Assembly: GCF_003150675.1 (NCBI RefSeq)
Contig: NZ_QGGB01000002.1
Coordinates: forward strand, 124,001 to 188,000
DNA length: 64,000 nucleotides
From: Rhodohalobacter mucosus
GTDB taxonomy: Bacteria; Bacteroidota; Rhodothermia; Balneolales; Balneolaceae
Direction of reading: 5' to 3'
The notes beneath the pieces are model-generated. The model made no database searches, was not told where the DNA came from, and was given only the letters and a program-made list of their open reading frames with translations. A program made the translations under genes and the position numbers. Shown here piece after piece: positions 29,685-38,329 of this stretch. Position 1 is the first letter of the stretch, and each line of letters opens with the position of its first letter.

Positions 29685-30022
29685 CAGTACTTTTTAAATG
29701 ATGTTACTGCATAAGAGTTTGTTGAAGAGTGTACCCTTTCCCGTAGGAATCATTACGCGGTATATGGGCGATGGCAGTCTCCTCCCGAGGAGAGTACCGC
29801 CATAAGACTGAGGCGCGAGTACCGTAGTGAAATTAACGGCAAAATTTAATTATTTGAGGTTAAATCAACGCTCAGATTCATAGGGATCCATTCAGGTACG
29901 GATCATTCCCTTCGTCCGTTCCGGCCCTCTGGACGTACCCTTTCCCTTTAAACGGGCACCTTTTTGGGTCCATTTCCTTACCACGGCCTCAAATCAAATA
30001 CGTACCCTGCCGAGAGATGCTT
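29685..30022. repeat. 338-bp spacer with hairpin and dispersed repeat sequence
   Basis: There is no gene. A perfect TCTCCTC-cc-GAGGAGA hairpin lies at 29778-29793. The segment tttgaggttaaatcaacg with ctcag (about 29853-29875) matches the metK upstream spacer at about 26092-26115. The following 100 bp (pyrimidine-rich, with cgtccgttccgg and ggacgtaccc) looks like a decayed copy of the purine/pyrimidine hairpin seen at 26153-26190. Confidence 0.55.
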
Positions 30023-30850
30023 TTACTCGCCTGAACCCGTTAAATTTTGTTTCAGCTGGAAAGCTGCCGTTTCATAGCGCCCCTTTATATCCAGAATGGC
30101 ATCCAGTTCTGTCAGGGTATTTTGGTTCTGACCAAGATTCAGATAGGAGTTCGCCAGAAACCAGCGCGTTTTCTCTTCCTGAAATGCAGTAAGCGCTCCG
30201 CTTTGAAGCGAACGGCTGAAATGCATAGATGCCTCTTCAAAATTCTGCTGGTTATACCGCACTATTCCCAGATTCAGTACTGCTTTTGAAACCATCTCCT
30301 GATTATTCGATGTCTGCAATACTAAAATAAATTGCTCTGCGGCATCTGCTTCATCTCCGTTATAGGCAAAGGCAATCCCTCTGCTGAGGGCAACCTGATC
30401 ACTATCGCCTACCTGGTCATCGGACCTGGTTATACCGGCACCCGAAAGTTCTGTGGCGTCAATCCGGTTGATTGCCAAATCATGTACGTCAGAGCTATCC
30501 TGAAGCAAAAAAAAACGTAATCCGAAAATGATTGTCAGTACAGCAGCTGCGGCAACTACCCAGGTGTAGGGTCTCATTTGTGACATCATGCTCATCACGG
30601 GCGACCCGTTCCCGTTCAATACACGGCCACCCGGCATTCCATTAAGATGCTCTTTCCCATTCGTGCTGCCAGATCCTGAACCTCCATCACTCTCTTTCAT
30701 ACGCCGGAGGTGCAGCTCCGTTTCGAACCAATGATAGTACTCAGGCTTCCTGAGAAAGTCTTTCCATAGACGCTCCTTCTCCTCTTCACGCAGCTCTCCA
30801 CGGATATATCGGTCTATTCTGACCAAGATCTCTTTGTCTTCCTTTTTCAT
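30023..30850 (-). CDS. probable membrane-anchored anti-sigma-like protein with TPR-type repeats
   Basis: The 275-residue protein has a cytosolic N-terminal segment (IDRYIRGELREEEKERLWKD, resembling anti-sigma N-domains without zinc ligands). A Gly/Ser/Asn-rich linker, one transmembrane helix (about residues 96-116) and a periplasmic region with two to three TPR-like helical repeats (about 155-270; for example LNLGIVRYNQQNFEEASMHF) follow. It lies 118 bp downstream of a sigma-like gene on the same strand, so it may hold that factor at the membrane. The role is inferred from layout; the family is not firmly named. Confidence 0.6.
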   Translation of the reverse strand: MKKEDKEILVRIDRYIRGELREEEKERLWKDFLRKPEYYHWFETELHLRRMKESDGGSGSGSTNGKEHLNGMPGGRVLNGNGSPVMSMMSQMRPYTWVVAAAAVLTIIFGLRFFLLQDSSDVHDLAINRIDATELSGAGITRSDDQVGDSDQVALSRGIAFAYNGDEADAAEQFILVLQTSNNQEMVSKAVLNLGIVRYNQQNFEEASMHFSRSLQSGALTAFQEEKTRWFLANSYLNLGQNQNTLTELDAILDIKGRYETAAFQLKQNLTGSGE

Positions 30851-30968
30851 GTCTCTTACTCTATATGAGGTAATAAACTACACTATGCAATAGCACTCCT
30901 AGTAATCACTGACCTATTACTTGTATGATCCGCTTTTTCTCAATTCCTTACAGAAAAAGTGAAATTTT

Positions 30969-31580
30969 TTACAAATAATTTTTTGCACATTCACTTAAAC
31001 GTTTAATAACCCTGTGTTTACGTATCCATGCATTATTTATGGTAATATCAAAATGTTCAGCAAGATCCTCAGAATCGGCTGATGGATTCCTTAAAATAAA
31101 TTCACACATCGAGCGATAAGGACCGTCCAGCTGCTCCATGCACCGCTTCAAAATATCAATCTGTTCCTGATTAATGAGATTTTGAATCTGATCCGGACCG
31201 GAAACCGGTTCGCTTATCAGTTCGTCAAACTCTTCCAGCTCCGTATCCCTCATTGCTTTAAGATAGGCGTGGCGACTGCCTGTGAGCATGTACGACAGTA
31301 TGCCGCCCGGATTTTTAATTTCCCCTCTTCTGATTTTCTGGATTACATATTCGAACATTTTTTGCACAGCATCCTCTGCGTCCTCTGGAGAGGCGTTCAG
31401 GTTTGCAATCAGGTATTTTTTTAGGATCGGGAGTGCTTCCGAACACATGCGGTTTGCAGTCGCCTCATCCCCTTCCTGAACGGCACGTACCAGTTCGGAA
31501 TAATCCATGTCCTTTTTATCCGGTTTGTAGCTGCGGCCCGGAAATATAAGATTTGTATGATTTTCAGCCAACGATTTCAC
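30969..31580 (-). CDS. ECF-like RNA polymerase sigma factor
   Basis: A 203-residue sigma-70-like protein. The N-terminal half (LVRAVQEGDEATANRMCSEA through EDAEDAVQKMFEYVIQK) matches sigma region 2 with its acidic DAEDAVQ-type helix. The C-terminal half contains a region 4-like helix-turn-helix (SEDLAEHFDITINNAWIRKHRVIKRL). It starts 12 bp after radC and precedes the anti-sigma-like TPR gene. The match to canonical region 2 is loose, so a divergent ECF or a sigma-like regulator are both possible. Confidence 0.7.
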   Translation of the reverse strand: MKSLAENHTNLIFPGRSYKPDKKDMDYSELVRAVQEGDEATANRMCSEALPILKKYLIANLNASPEDAEDAVQKMFEYVIQKIRRGEIKNPGGILSYMLTGSRHAYLKAMRDTELEEFDELISEPVSGPDQIQNLINQEQIDILKRCMEQLDGPYRSMCEFILRNPSADSEDLAEHFDITINNAWIRKHRVIKRLSECAKNYL

Positions 31581-31592
31581 GATTTTGTTCTC

Positions 31593-32309
31593 TCATCCTA
31601 TCAGATTCTTGTTTCTCATACTGATAAACTGATCTCCGGCGATAATGATATGATCATCGAGACCGATGCCCATCAGTTTCAGCGCCTCCGATACCCGTTT
31701 TGTGAGATGGATATCGGCAGCCGATTCCTTTGCATAACCTGACGGGTGATTGTGCGCCATTATTACAGAATTGGCCCTGTTCATGACCGACTGTCTTACA
31801 ATCTCGGCCACATCCACAATCGTTGATGTACTCCCCCCTGAACTTATTCTCTTATACCCCGTCAGTACCCGTGAGTTGTTCAGAAACGCTATGTAAAATT
31901 CTTCATGATGCAGGTCCCGCAATTTTGGCGAAAAAAGAGCTGCTGCGTCCTCCGGAGTATGAATTGAAATCTTCTCACCCAATGACGAAATTTGCACCCT
32001 TCTCGACAGCTCAAATACGGCCTCCAGCGTTATGGCCTTTACTCCTGCGATACCCGGTACCACTTTAAGCGACTGCCAGTTCTGCCTCGAAAGATTTCTC
32101 AGGCCGTCAAAACGTGAAAGAAGTGCACGTGAAACATTGAGTACATTCATCCCCTTAGTGCCTGTCCGTAACAGTATTGCCAGCAGTTCTGCATCAGAAA
32201 GTGACTCAGCCCCATATTTTTTCAACCTCTCTCTGGGTTGCTCCTCAGGCCTCATCTCCTTTACCGATCTCCCCAAAAAACCTGAAGGGCTAAACTCTTC
32301 TTTTAACAT
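31593..32309 (-). CDS. radC: RadC/JAB-domain family protein
   Basis: The 238-residue product has an N-terminal UPF0758 domain with helix-hairpin-helix character (LKVVPGIAGVKAITLEAVFEL, residues 81-101). A JAB/MPN+ metal-binding C-domain follows with AHNHPSG (His186, His188) and Asp199 in ADIHLTKRV, and Glu169 upstream. RadC proteins are widespread, but a true DNA-repair role is disputed. It heads a probable operon with the sigma-like and anti-sigma-like genes. Confidence 0.93.
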   Translation of the reverse strand: MLKEEFSPSGFLGRSVKEMRPEEQPRERLKKYGAESLSDAELLAILLRTGTKGMNVLNVSRALLSRFDGLRNLSRQNWQSLKVVPGIAGVKAITLEAVFELSRRVQISSLGEKISIHTPEDAAALFSPKLRDLHHEEFYIAFLNNSRVLTGYKRISSGGSTSTIVDVAEIVRQSVMNRANSVIMAHNHPSGYAKESAADIHLTKRVSEALKLMGIGLDDHIIIAGDQFISMRNKNLIG

Positions 32310-32618
32310 GTCTATACCCTTTACTATATAAGAACCGAAAGAAGGGGATTCCTTACAGAAATTTCTAAACTTTTTTTAGCCGAAAACAGACGAAGTGCCC
32401 TTGAACTATCAAAATGGACATTTTTTGGAATTTTCCCTTTTTATTTTTCTCGCAGAGTCGCGCAGAGTTTTACGCAGATTTGTGCGGAGGAACACCAGCG
32501 CTCATTTTTTGTACACGTAGTGAGGCTCAGCGCAACTCAGCGATTCATTTGTCCCATACGGATCGCCGGGCGACGGAACTCTTTAAAAGCCAAAAACCCG
32601 CATCAAATTCACAAACAC
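32310..32618. repeat. 309-bp spacer with about 10-bp words
   Basis: The stretch 32449-32490 reads as 10-bp words around cgcagag (cgcagagtcg, cgcagagttt, tacgcagatt, tgtgcggagg). The piece gctcattttttgtac at about 32501 has a close relative (gctcattttttgaac) at about 46647. No gene was recognised. Confidence 0.5.
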
Positions 32619-32825
32619 TTACTCCTCGCGAAATTCCAGAATATCACCCGGCTGACAATCAAGCGCTACACAGATCGCATCAAGCGTTGAAAATCGAATG
32701 GCCTTTGCTTTTCCCGTTTTCAGTATGGAGAGATTCGACATGGTGATATCTACTTTTTCCGACAGCTCAGTGAGCGACATTTTTCGTTTGGCAAGCATCA
32801 CATCCAGGTTTACGATGATGGCCAT
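32619..32825 (-). CDS. small XRE/Cro-CI family DNA-binding protein
   Basis: The 68-residue protein is a single helix-turn-helix domain of the YozG/Cro-CI type (LTELSEKVDITMSNLSILKTGKAKAI, recognition helix about residues 28-38). It starts three bases after the upstream DUF2975 gene, an arrangement common for DUF2975 membrane proteins. It may autoregulate the operon through the repeated TTTATTG/CAATAAA sites upstream (34300-34327). Confidence 0.88.
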   Translation of the reverse strand: MAIIVNLDVMLAKRKMSLTELSEKVDITMSNLSILKTGKAKAIRFSTLDAICVALDCQPGDILEFREE

Positions 32826-32828
32826 TTT

Positions 32829-33458
32829 TTACACCGTCAGTTTTTGTTCTTCATGCATGATGGATGCCTGATTCAGTATTTCGGCAATTACGAAACATAC
32901 CAGCCCAGCAAAAAGCAGTGTAAAATCGAAGTGCGGTAATGTTGTAATAATAACATCGCTATCCACATGGGAATCATACAAAAGTTTAACCGCCCATTCG
33001 AATAAAAATGTAAGAGGTGCCGCGATCACCAACAAGACACCGACAATGCGCATATCAGACCCATTTTGAACTGTAAATGTTTCTGTTCTGTGCATGGCAT
33101 TTAAAACCCGCTTCAGTACAGAAAAACCATATAAAGCCAGTCCGAATATACCTATATGAATCACCCATATAATCGAACCGAAGAATAAGTCAGCATGAAG
33201 AGGATAAAAACTCAACTCCACGCCTCTGGATGCAAACAGGAATGCAGATTCATCAGATAAAATTTCCCTCAAATAGTCATTTAAAAAAGCTGATTCAACA
33301 TAAACTGATACCAGCCATGGCGAAATTTCACCACCGGAAAAGAGGAAAATTCCAAACATTAATACCTGTCCTGCAATGATTACCACTAACATGGCCCAGA
33401 TAAGCTGTGCCACAAAGCGTAAAAATGAGATGACGGACCAATTTCCAAAAATTCTCAT
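32829..33458 (-). CDS. DUF2975 family membrane protein (second of pair)
   Basis: A 209-residue protein with four hydrophobic segments and the DUF2975 pattern: a long extracytoplasmic loop between TM1 and TM2 and a final LLFAGLVCFVIAEILNQASIMHEEQKLTV. The closing EEQKLTV is nearly identical to the KKEQELTV of the preceding gene. Its start overlaps that gene's stop by 4 bp, so translation is coupled. Function is unknown; the family usually pairs with a small XRE regulator. Confidence 0.82.
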   Translation of the reverse strand: MRIFGNWSVISFLRFVAQLIWAMLVVIIAGQVLMFGIFLFSGGEISPWLVSVYVESAFLNDYLREILSDESAFLFASRGVELSFYPLHADLFFGSIIWVIHIGIFGLALYGFSVLKRVLNAMHRTETFTVQNGSDMRIVGVLLVIAAPLTFLFEWAVKLLYDSHVDSDVIITTLPHFDFTLLFAGLVCFVIAEILNQASIMHEEQKLTV

Positions 33459-34261
33459 ACCGTAAGCTCCTGTTCTTTTTTCAGCCGAACCCCTTCATCA
33501 AATGCCCTGGCAATTACAAGGAGTATCAAACCGGCGATGAATATTTCGATGCCAAATGATAATTCCTGAGGAATTTTTGACATCGACGCTTCTTCTAAAC
33601 TGTAAACCCAATTATTTGAAGGATCCGTAAGCTTCAGCCAGATATAGTGAAAAACGGGTGCAGCGACCACCATCCACCCGGTTATACGCAGGTTCAATGA
33701 ATTTTTCCTTGTAAAGAAGACCCCGGTTTTTAAACCGCTCACGAACTTTCTAAGAACCCAAACTAAAATCAATAAATATCCTGCTATTGCCATCCAACCA
33801 AAGAAGTCCATCCTGACATATCGGATAAAATCTTCCCTGCTGATCTCTATACCGGGAGTTACATTCAACAATGGAATTTCCGTTGGATCGGTATAAACAC
33901 TGACAGTTCTGAGCCCCAACCAATTTGTATCGCTCAGCTTCGGATTTAATTTTTGTGCGGTGACAACCGGGGCATCATCAGGTGAATAGTTATAACTGAT
34001 TTTCTCAGGAACGTAGTAGTAGAGTTCGACTATCTCACTGGTCTCGGGATTTAATTTTTTTTGGTAATAATAGTGCCTGCCTGCCAGGTTAAACATCTTC
34101 ATTGAATGGAAGCTGTTTACACCATCCAGACTTGGATTATTTATCGGTTGGAGAGGATTGTTGAACATATAATATCCGGATACTGACAGCGCGATCAATA
34201 AAACGGCTAAAGCGATATTACAGATCCATATCAGAGCAGTTGTCGTAATGTTTGATTTCAT
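33455..34261 (-). CDS. DUF2975 family membrane protein (first of pair)
   Basis: The 268-residue product has four predicted helices. An enlarged extracytoplasmic domain of about 110 residues follows TM1, with beta-strand-like composition. It ends in the family C-terminus LILLVIARAFDEGVRLKKEQELTV. It heads the DUF2975-DUF2975-XRE operon. The large extracytoplasmic loop suggests a sensor or binding role, but this is inference. Confidence 0.8.
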   Translation of the reverse strand: MKSNITTTALIWICNIALAVLLIALSVSGYYMFNNPLQPINNPSLDGVNSFHSMKMFNLAGRHYYYQKKLNPETSEIVELYYYVPEKISYNYSPDDAPVVTAQKLNPKLSDTNWLGLRTVSVYTDPTEIPLLNVTPGIEISREDFIRYVRMDFFGWMAIAGYLLILVWVLRKFVSGLKTGVFFTRKNSLNLRITGWMVVAAPVFHYIWLKLTDPSNNWVYSLEEASMSKIPQELSFGIEIFIAGLILLVIARAFDEGVRLKKEQELTV

Positions 34262-34299
34262 ATGGTTTGGATTTATTTCTTTTTGAAGAAAGGAATATT

Positions 34300-34327
34300 T
34301 TTATTGATAAACAATAAATATTTATTG
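34300..34327. promoter_or_regulatory. repeated operator candidate for the XRE/DUF2975 operon
   Basis: Three heptamer half-sites alternate in orientation: TTTATTG (34300-34306), CAATAAA (34312-34318) and TTTATTG (34321-34327). They lie about 40-65 bp upstream of the first DUF2975 start, where autoregulation by the small XRE protein would be expected. Binding is inferred from position only; the rest of the 34262-34508 spacer shows no gene. Confidence 0.35.
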
Positions 34328-34508
34328 AGTAAAGAATCTCCCTTGAAATGATTGTCTACTATAGCATATGAATCAATCCTGAAAAAAACTTCGAGAAGAG
34401 CACACTTTCTTTAAGACGAGTTCATCAGCAAAACTCAGCGTTTCATCTGCGATCGTCAGCCCCGAAAGAATCAATCCCTAAGGGACGAGAACAAAAAAAA
34501 CCGAACCT

Positions 34509-35687
34509 CTACTCCGGCCCGCCCATCAACGGTTCATTGATCGCACGGATGCTGGCATTGGGAAGGCCATCCGGATTGTTGGCTTTGGATATTTCAAGGG
34601 CCTCGATCACCATCTTGAGATGCATCTCCTTGGAATTGTTGTAAAATGCCTGGGCCGCCCCGCTCAGTTTGGGTTTTCCGTGAAGCGGTTTGTCGCTTAC
34701 GCAGAGCAAGGTTGCAAACGGGACCCTGTACCGGTATCCGTTAGTCGCCACCGTTGCCGACTCCATATCCACCGCCAGGCTGCGGCTGATATGAATCTGT
34801 TCAACCGTGCGTTTCTTGATAAACTCCCAGTTGCGATTGGCCGTGGTATAGACGGTACCCAGACGATAATTTTGCTTAAATTTGTCGAGTATCTCCTTCA
34901 GGTAAACGTTAAGAAGATGGTTGGGTGTAATGGGGATTGACAGCGGCAGCACGTCGTCCAGTACGCGGTCGTCGCGCATAAACCCGGTTGCCAGCACAAA
35001 GTCTCCGATCTCCTGATGGTTGCGTAGTCCGCCGCAATGGCCAACCATAATCAGCGCATCCGGACGCAGAACAGCCACGTGATCCGAAATGGTTTTTGCA
35101 TTCGACGGACCCACCCCAATATTCACCAGCGTGATCCCTTTGTTGTCGGGCAGCTTGTAATGATACGCGGGCATCTGTGCAGGCCGATCAGGTTTTACGC
35201 AATCCGGGTAGATCGAATTAAAAACCTCCACATGCATGTCGTAATTCGTAAACAGTATGTAGCGCTGAAAATCAGCCGGTTTGGTTGCCGTATAGTGCTC
35301 AAGCCGGTTAAGGGAGATATCGATCCGCTCCGGGCTGAATAGAAATAACTTTTTCTGGGTGATGTCCCACTCATCCTCATCGGCATTGTCAAACAGGGAT
35401 GGATCATTCATATCAAGCCGCGGACGCGAAGCAAAAACCTTGAGCTCCGCACCCTTTTGAAGCAGTTTTTTCATCTCCCGGGAAAGATACCAGCGATAGG
35501 TATGCGGCTGGGCCATCTCCCCTGTAATGATCGGATTATGCTCCGACCACGAGCGCTTTACCATCAGCTTCGGATAATCGCCCTCATCATAGATTTGCTC
35601 CATTAAGTCGCATGCTTTTGACACAAGCGAATCGATTTCTTCTTCTCCGTCAAAGGACTCTTTTGTAATTTCCAGTCTTTTATCCAT
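34509..35687 (-). CDS. amn: AMP nucleosidase
   Basis: The 392-residue protein hydrolyses AMP to adenine and ribose 5-phosphate. An N-terminal AMP nucleosidase domain (about residues 1-165, with PHTYRWYLSREM) precedes a nucleoside-phosphorylase fold (GVGPSNAKTISDH, IMVGHCGGLR, AVDMESATVATNGY, LLCVSDKPLHGKPK). Length is shorter than E. coli Amn but normal for the Bacteroidota-type enzyme. Its start codon is only 14 bp from that of the divergent NUDIX gene, so the two promoters must overlap coding DNA or each other. Confidence 0.94.
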   Translation of the reverse strand: MDKRLEITKESFDGEEEIDSLVSKACDLMEQIYDEGDYPKLMVKRSWSEHNPIITGEMAQPHTYRWYLSREMKKLLQKGAELKVFASRPRLDMNDPSLFDNADEDEWDITQKKLFLFSPERIDISLNRLEHYTATKPADFQRYILFTNYDMHVEVFNSIYPDCVKPDRPAQMPAYHYKLPDNKGITLVNIGVGPSNAKTISDHVAVLRPDALIMVGHCGGLRNHQEIGDFVLATGFMRDDRVLDDVLPLSIPITPNHLLNVYLKEILDKFKQNYRLGTVYTTANRNWEFIKKRTVEQIHISRSLAVDMESATVATNGYRYRVPFATLLCVSDKPLHGKPKLSGAAQAFYNNSKEMHLKMVIEALEISKANNPDGLPNASIRAINEPLMGGPE

Positions 35688-35701
35688 AAAATCTTATTCT
35701 G

Positions 35702-36277
35702 ATGAGAAAGCCGTTTCAATTTTCAAAGCCTTCCTGGGGCGTGGTCAAAGATAAGAAAGTCTTTGAAACTCCCATTTTCGATTTACATGAAAAAACGCTG
35801 GACGCCCCGGGCCAAACGCTCACTCATCCGTTTTATGTGCTACAGGCCCCCGAGTGGATCAATGTTATAGCACTTACTCCAGAAAACGATATTGTACTTG
35901 TTGAGCAGTACCGGGTCGGCGTGGATGAGGTGACCCTTGAACTGCCGGGCGGCATGGTTGACGATGGGGAGTCACCTCTTGAGGCGGCTAAAAGAGAACT
36001 TCTTGAAGAAACAGGCTATTCAACAGATAGATGGGAAATGATTGGCAAGACCAGCTCCAATCCTGCAATCCTGAGTAATTTCACCCATCTCTATATCGCT
36101 TACGGCTGCGAAAAAACAGCCCCGCAGGATACGGATGGCTCAGAGGATATCGCTATAAGGGTAATTCCAATGGACAATTTTCTGGACCTGGCGAGAAATG
36201 GCACGGTTCATCACGCAATTGTGCTTGCTGCCGTTGCACAGTATTTGTTGAGGGAAAGACGTAGTCGTGAGTATTGA
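35702..36277 (+). CDS. NUDIX hydrolase, probable ADP-ribose pyrophosphatase
   Basis: The 191-residue protein has a complete Nudix box at residues 84-106 (Gly84, Glu90, Arg98-Glu99, Glu102-Glu103, Gly105). The sequence around it (EQYRVGVDEVTLELPGGMVD) is typical of ADP-ribose/GDP-mannose pyrophosphatases. ADP-ribose cleavage would give AMP and ribose 5-phosphate, and AMP is the substrate of the divergently encoded Amn, a plausible functional link. The last two sense codons and the stop (gag tat tga) are the first copy of a heptamer array. Confidence 0.92.
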   Translation: MRKPFQFSKPSWGVVKDKKVFETPIFDLHEKTLDAPGQTLTHPFYVLQAPEWINVIALTPENDIVLVEQYRVGVDEVTLELPGGMVDDGESPLEAAKRELLEETGYSTDRWEMIGKTSSNPAILSNFTHLYIAYGCEKTAPQDTDGSEDIAIRVIPMDNFLDLARNGTVHHAIVLAAVAQYLLRERRSREY

Positions 36278-36410
36278 GTATTGAGTATCAGGGTTCAGGG
36301 TTCAGGGTTCAGGGTTCAGGGTTCAGGGTTCAGGGTTCAGGGTTCAGGGTTCAGGGTTCAGGGTTCAGGGTTCAGGGTTCAGGGTTCAGGGTTCAGGGTT
36401 CAGGGTTCAG
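36269..36410. repeat. heptamer arrays (GAGTATT)3 and (AGGGTTC) about 17 copies
   Basis: Three GAGTATT copies (36269-36289) include the NUDIX stop codon. They run directly into 121 bp of essentially perfect AGGGTTC repeats (36290-36410), the longest and most homogeneous array in the window. There is no spacer diversity, so this is not CRISPR. Perfect copies imply recent expansion and likely length polymorphism. Confidence 0.95.
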
Positions 36411-36715
36411 GTAATAGATGTTAAAAAATCTGAAATTAAACTCATTAATTGCTTCCCATCTTATGTTTACCCTCTACTATACTACTGTTAAAGTCCGCAG
36501 GACGTCACAAGCGAGCGGGGGATTAATCCCCGGTTTCGTGACAAAACATCAATCATCCACCTCCCGCCTCACTTCTGACATTTCCCTTTTCACCATTCGA
36601 CTCCGCTCAGGGCATGCTTTTGCCTTCTGCCTTTTCACTTCTCACTTCCAACAATTCCCATAGAATTCCGCGGCCCTTTTTGGTAACTTTTACGACCTAA
36701 CCAATCAATCCGTCC
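36411..36715. repeat. 305-bp spacer with repeat debris before aspartate aminotransferase
   Basis: There is no gene. It contains an imperfect palindrome around gggggattaatccccgg (36515-36531), ttcgactccgctcag (about 36597; related to the tcgactccgct segment at 50562), and TGCCTTC-type heptamers (about 36617-36650), the same word as near metK. The promoter of the aminotransferase gene should lie in the last 60 bp. Confidence 0.55.
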
Positions 36716-37909
36716 ATGATATCCAAAAGAGCTCAATTACTCTCTCCGTCCGAAACTTTAAAAATCACAGCCAAGGCCAAGCAGCTGCAGCGTGAGGGAA
36801 AATCCGTTATCTCTCTAAGCGCCGGTGAACCTGACTTCAAAACACCCGCACATATATGCAACGCTGCCATAGAAGCCATCACGGACGGGTTTCATGGCTA
36901 CACCATGAATACGGGCATGCCCGAACTAAGGGAAGCGATCAGTGCCAAACTGCAACGCGACAACAACCTGGAGTACAGTCCGGATCAGATCGTACTTTCA
37001 AACGGTGCCAAACAGTCAATTGGCTTTTCCATACTGGCAACCATAGATCCCGGTGACGAAGTTCTCATTCCGGCACCCTACTGGGTCTCCTATCCGGAAA
37101 TGGTGAAACTGGCCGTCGGAAAACCGGTCATTATTCCCACAACTTTTTCCAGCAACTATAAGCTGACTCCCGAACAGCTCGATGATGCCATCACCAAGAA
37201 TACCAGGGGACTCATTCTCTGCTCCCCATCCAACCCCACGGGCGCCTGTTACACCCGATCGGAGCTGAAGGCGCTGGGTGCCGTTTTGAAAGAGCACCCT
37301 GATGTGATGATCTACTCGGATGAAATTTATGAATACATTGTATTCGACCGGAAACACGTCAGTATTCTGAATGCAGTACCCGAACTGGCCGACCGCACCA
37401 TCATCATCAACGGTTTTTCCAAAGGATTTGCTATGACCGGCTGGAGACTGGGCTACTTGGCCGGTCCTAAGGAAGTTGCATCAGCCGTTGCAAAAATACA
37501 GAGTCAGGAAACGTCTGCACCCTCTTCCATCTCCCAAAAAGCAGGGCTAGCTGCCTGCACGGGCACGATGAAGCCGGTGGAGGATATGAAGACCGCATTT
37601 CGCGAACGGCGCGACTACATTATCGCTGAACTCAGTTCCATTGATGGCGTGGAATGCTTCACGCCTTCCGGCGCTTTTTATGTATTCCCTGACCTGCACC
37701 GCTTCTTTGGTAAAGCGACACCCGCCGGCGGCATGATAGAATCATCCACCGACCTCGCCCTGTATCTGCTGGAAGAGCATGGCGTAGCTGCCGTACCCGG
37801 CGATGCATTCGGAGAGCCGAACGGTCTAAGGCTGAGCTATGCTGCGTCCATGGATAATCTGAAGGAAGCCATAAAGCGGCTTAAAGAAGGATTGGCGTCA
37901 TTGACATGA
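36716..37909 (+). CDS. aspC: pyridoxal-phosphate aspartate/aromatic aminotransferase (class I)
   Basis: The 397-residue fold-type I aminotransferase transfers the amino group of aspartate to 2-oxoglutarate, or acts on related substrates. It has the Schiff-base Lys236 in NGFSKGFAMTGWRLGY, the CSPSNPTGA motif with the PLP/substrate-contact Asn, SDEIYEYIVFD, and a C-terminal Arg in NGLRLSYA. Length and motifs match the Thermus/Bacillus-type subgroup Ib. The exact acceptor range is not decided by sequence. Confidence 0.93.
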   Translation: MISKRAQLLSPSETLKITAKAKQLQREGKSVISLSAGEPDFKTPAHICNAAIEAITDGFHGYTMNTGMPELREAISAKLQRDNNLEYSPDQIVLSNGAKQSIGFSILATIDPGDEVLIPAPYWVSYPEMVKLAVGKPVIIPTTFSSNYKLTPEQLDDAITKNTRGLILCSPSNPTGACYTRSELKALGAVLKEHPDVMIYSDEIYEYIVFDRKHVSILNAVPELADRTIIINGFSKGFAMTGWRLGYLAGPKEVASAVAKIQSQETSAPSSISQKAGLAACTGTMKPVEDMKTAFRERRDYIIAELSSIDGVECFTPSGAFYVFPDLHRFFGKATPAGGMIESSTDLALYLLEEHGVAAVPGDAFGEPNGLRLSYAASMDNLKEAIKRLKEGLASLT

Positions 37910-38020
37910 TCCTTAACATCTTGCCCGCTTTTTCGCCCGGCAACATGTCATCTTGTTCCGGCGAATGATTTGGCACACTTTCTGCTTATCAGCAGTTAAA
38001 AAAACAAACTTTTTAAATTT

Positions 38021-38299
38021 ATGCCTACATACGAATACAAACGCGAAGACGGTACCGTATTTGAGTTCATTCAGGGGATGAATGACAAACCTTTAACAAC
38101 CTGTCCCGATACCGGTCAACCGGTGAAGCGCATCATCTCGGGCGGAGGCGGAGTAGTGTATAAAGGAACCGGATGGTACGTCACCGATTATAAGAACGGC
38201 AGCCGTCCCGCCGGCAAGGACGACAGCAAGCCCGACACTTCCGGATCCACCGGGTCCGCAGCCAAAAGCGACAAGCCCGACACTCCACCTGCTGAATAG
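38021..38299 (+). CDS. FmdB-family protein with degenerate zinc ribbon
   Basis: The 92-residue protein has the FmdB/CxxC_CxxC_SSSS framework: MPTYEY at the start, DKPLTTCPDTGQPVKR, then ISGGGGVVYKGTGWYVTDYK. In typical members two CxxC pairs bind zinc. Here the first pair is gone (KREDGT) and the second has only Cys28, with Thr31 in place of the second cysteine, so metal binding is unlikely. The C-terminus is a Ser/Asp/Lys-rich tail. It precedes the GbsR-like gene by 30 bp. Confidence 0.85.
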   Translation: MPTYEYKREDGTVFEFIQGMNDKPLTTCPDTGQPVKRIISGGGGVVYKGTGWYVTDYKNGSRPAGKDDSKPDTSGSTGSAAKSDKPDTPPAE

Positions 38300-38329
38300 A
38301 GAAGGATTGGGACCCGTTTAAAGCCGAAA

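Noticed and set aside
36290-36410. CRISPR-like regular repeats
   Set aside because: Period is 7 bp with no spacers and no cas genes; it is a simple tandem array.
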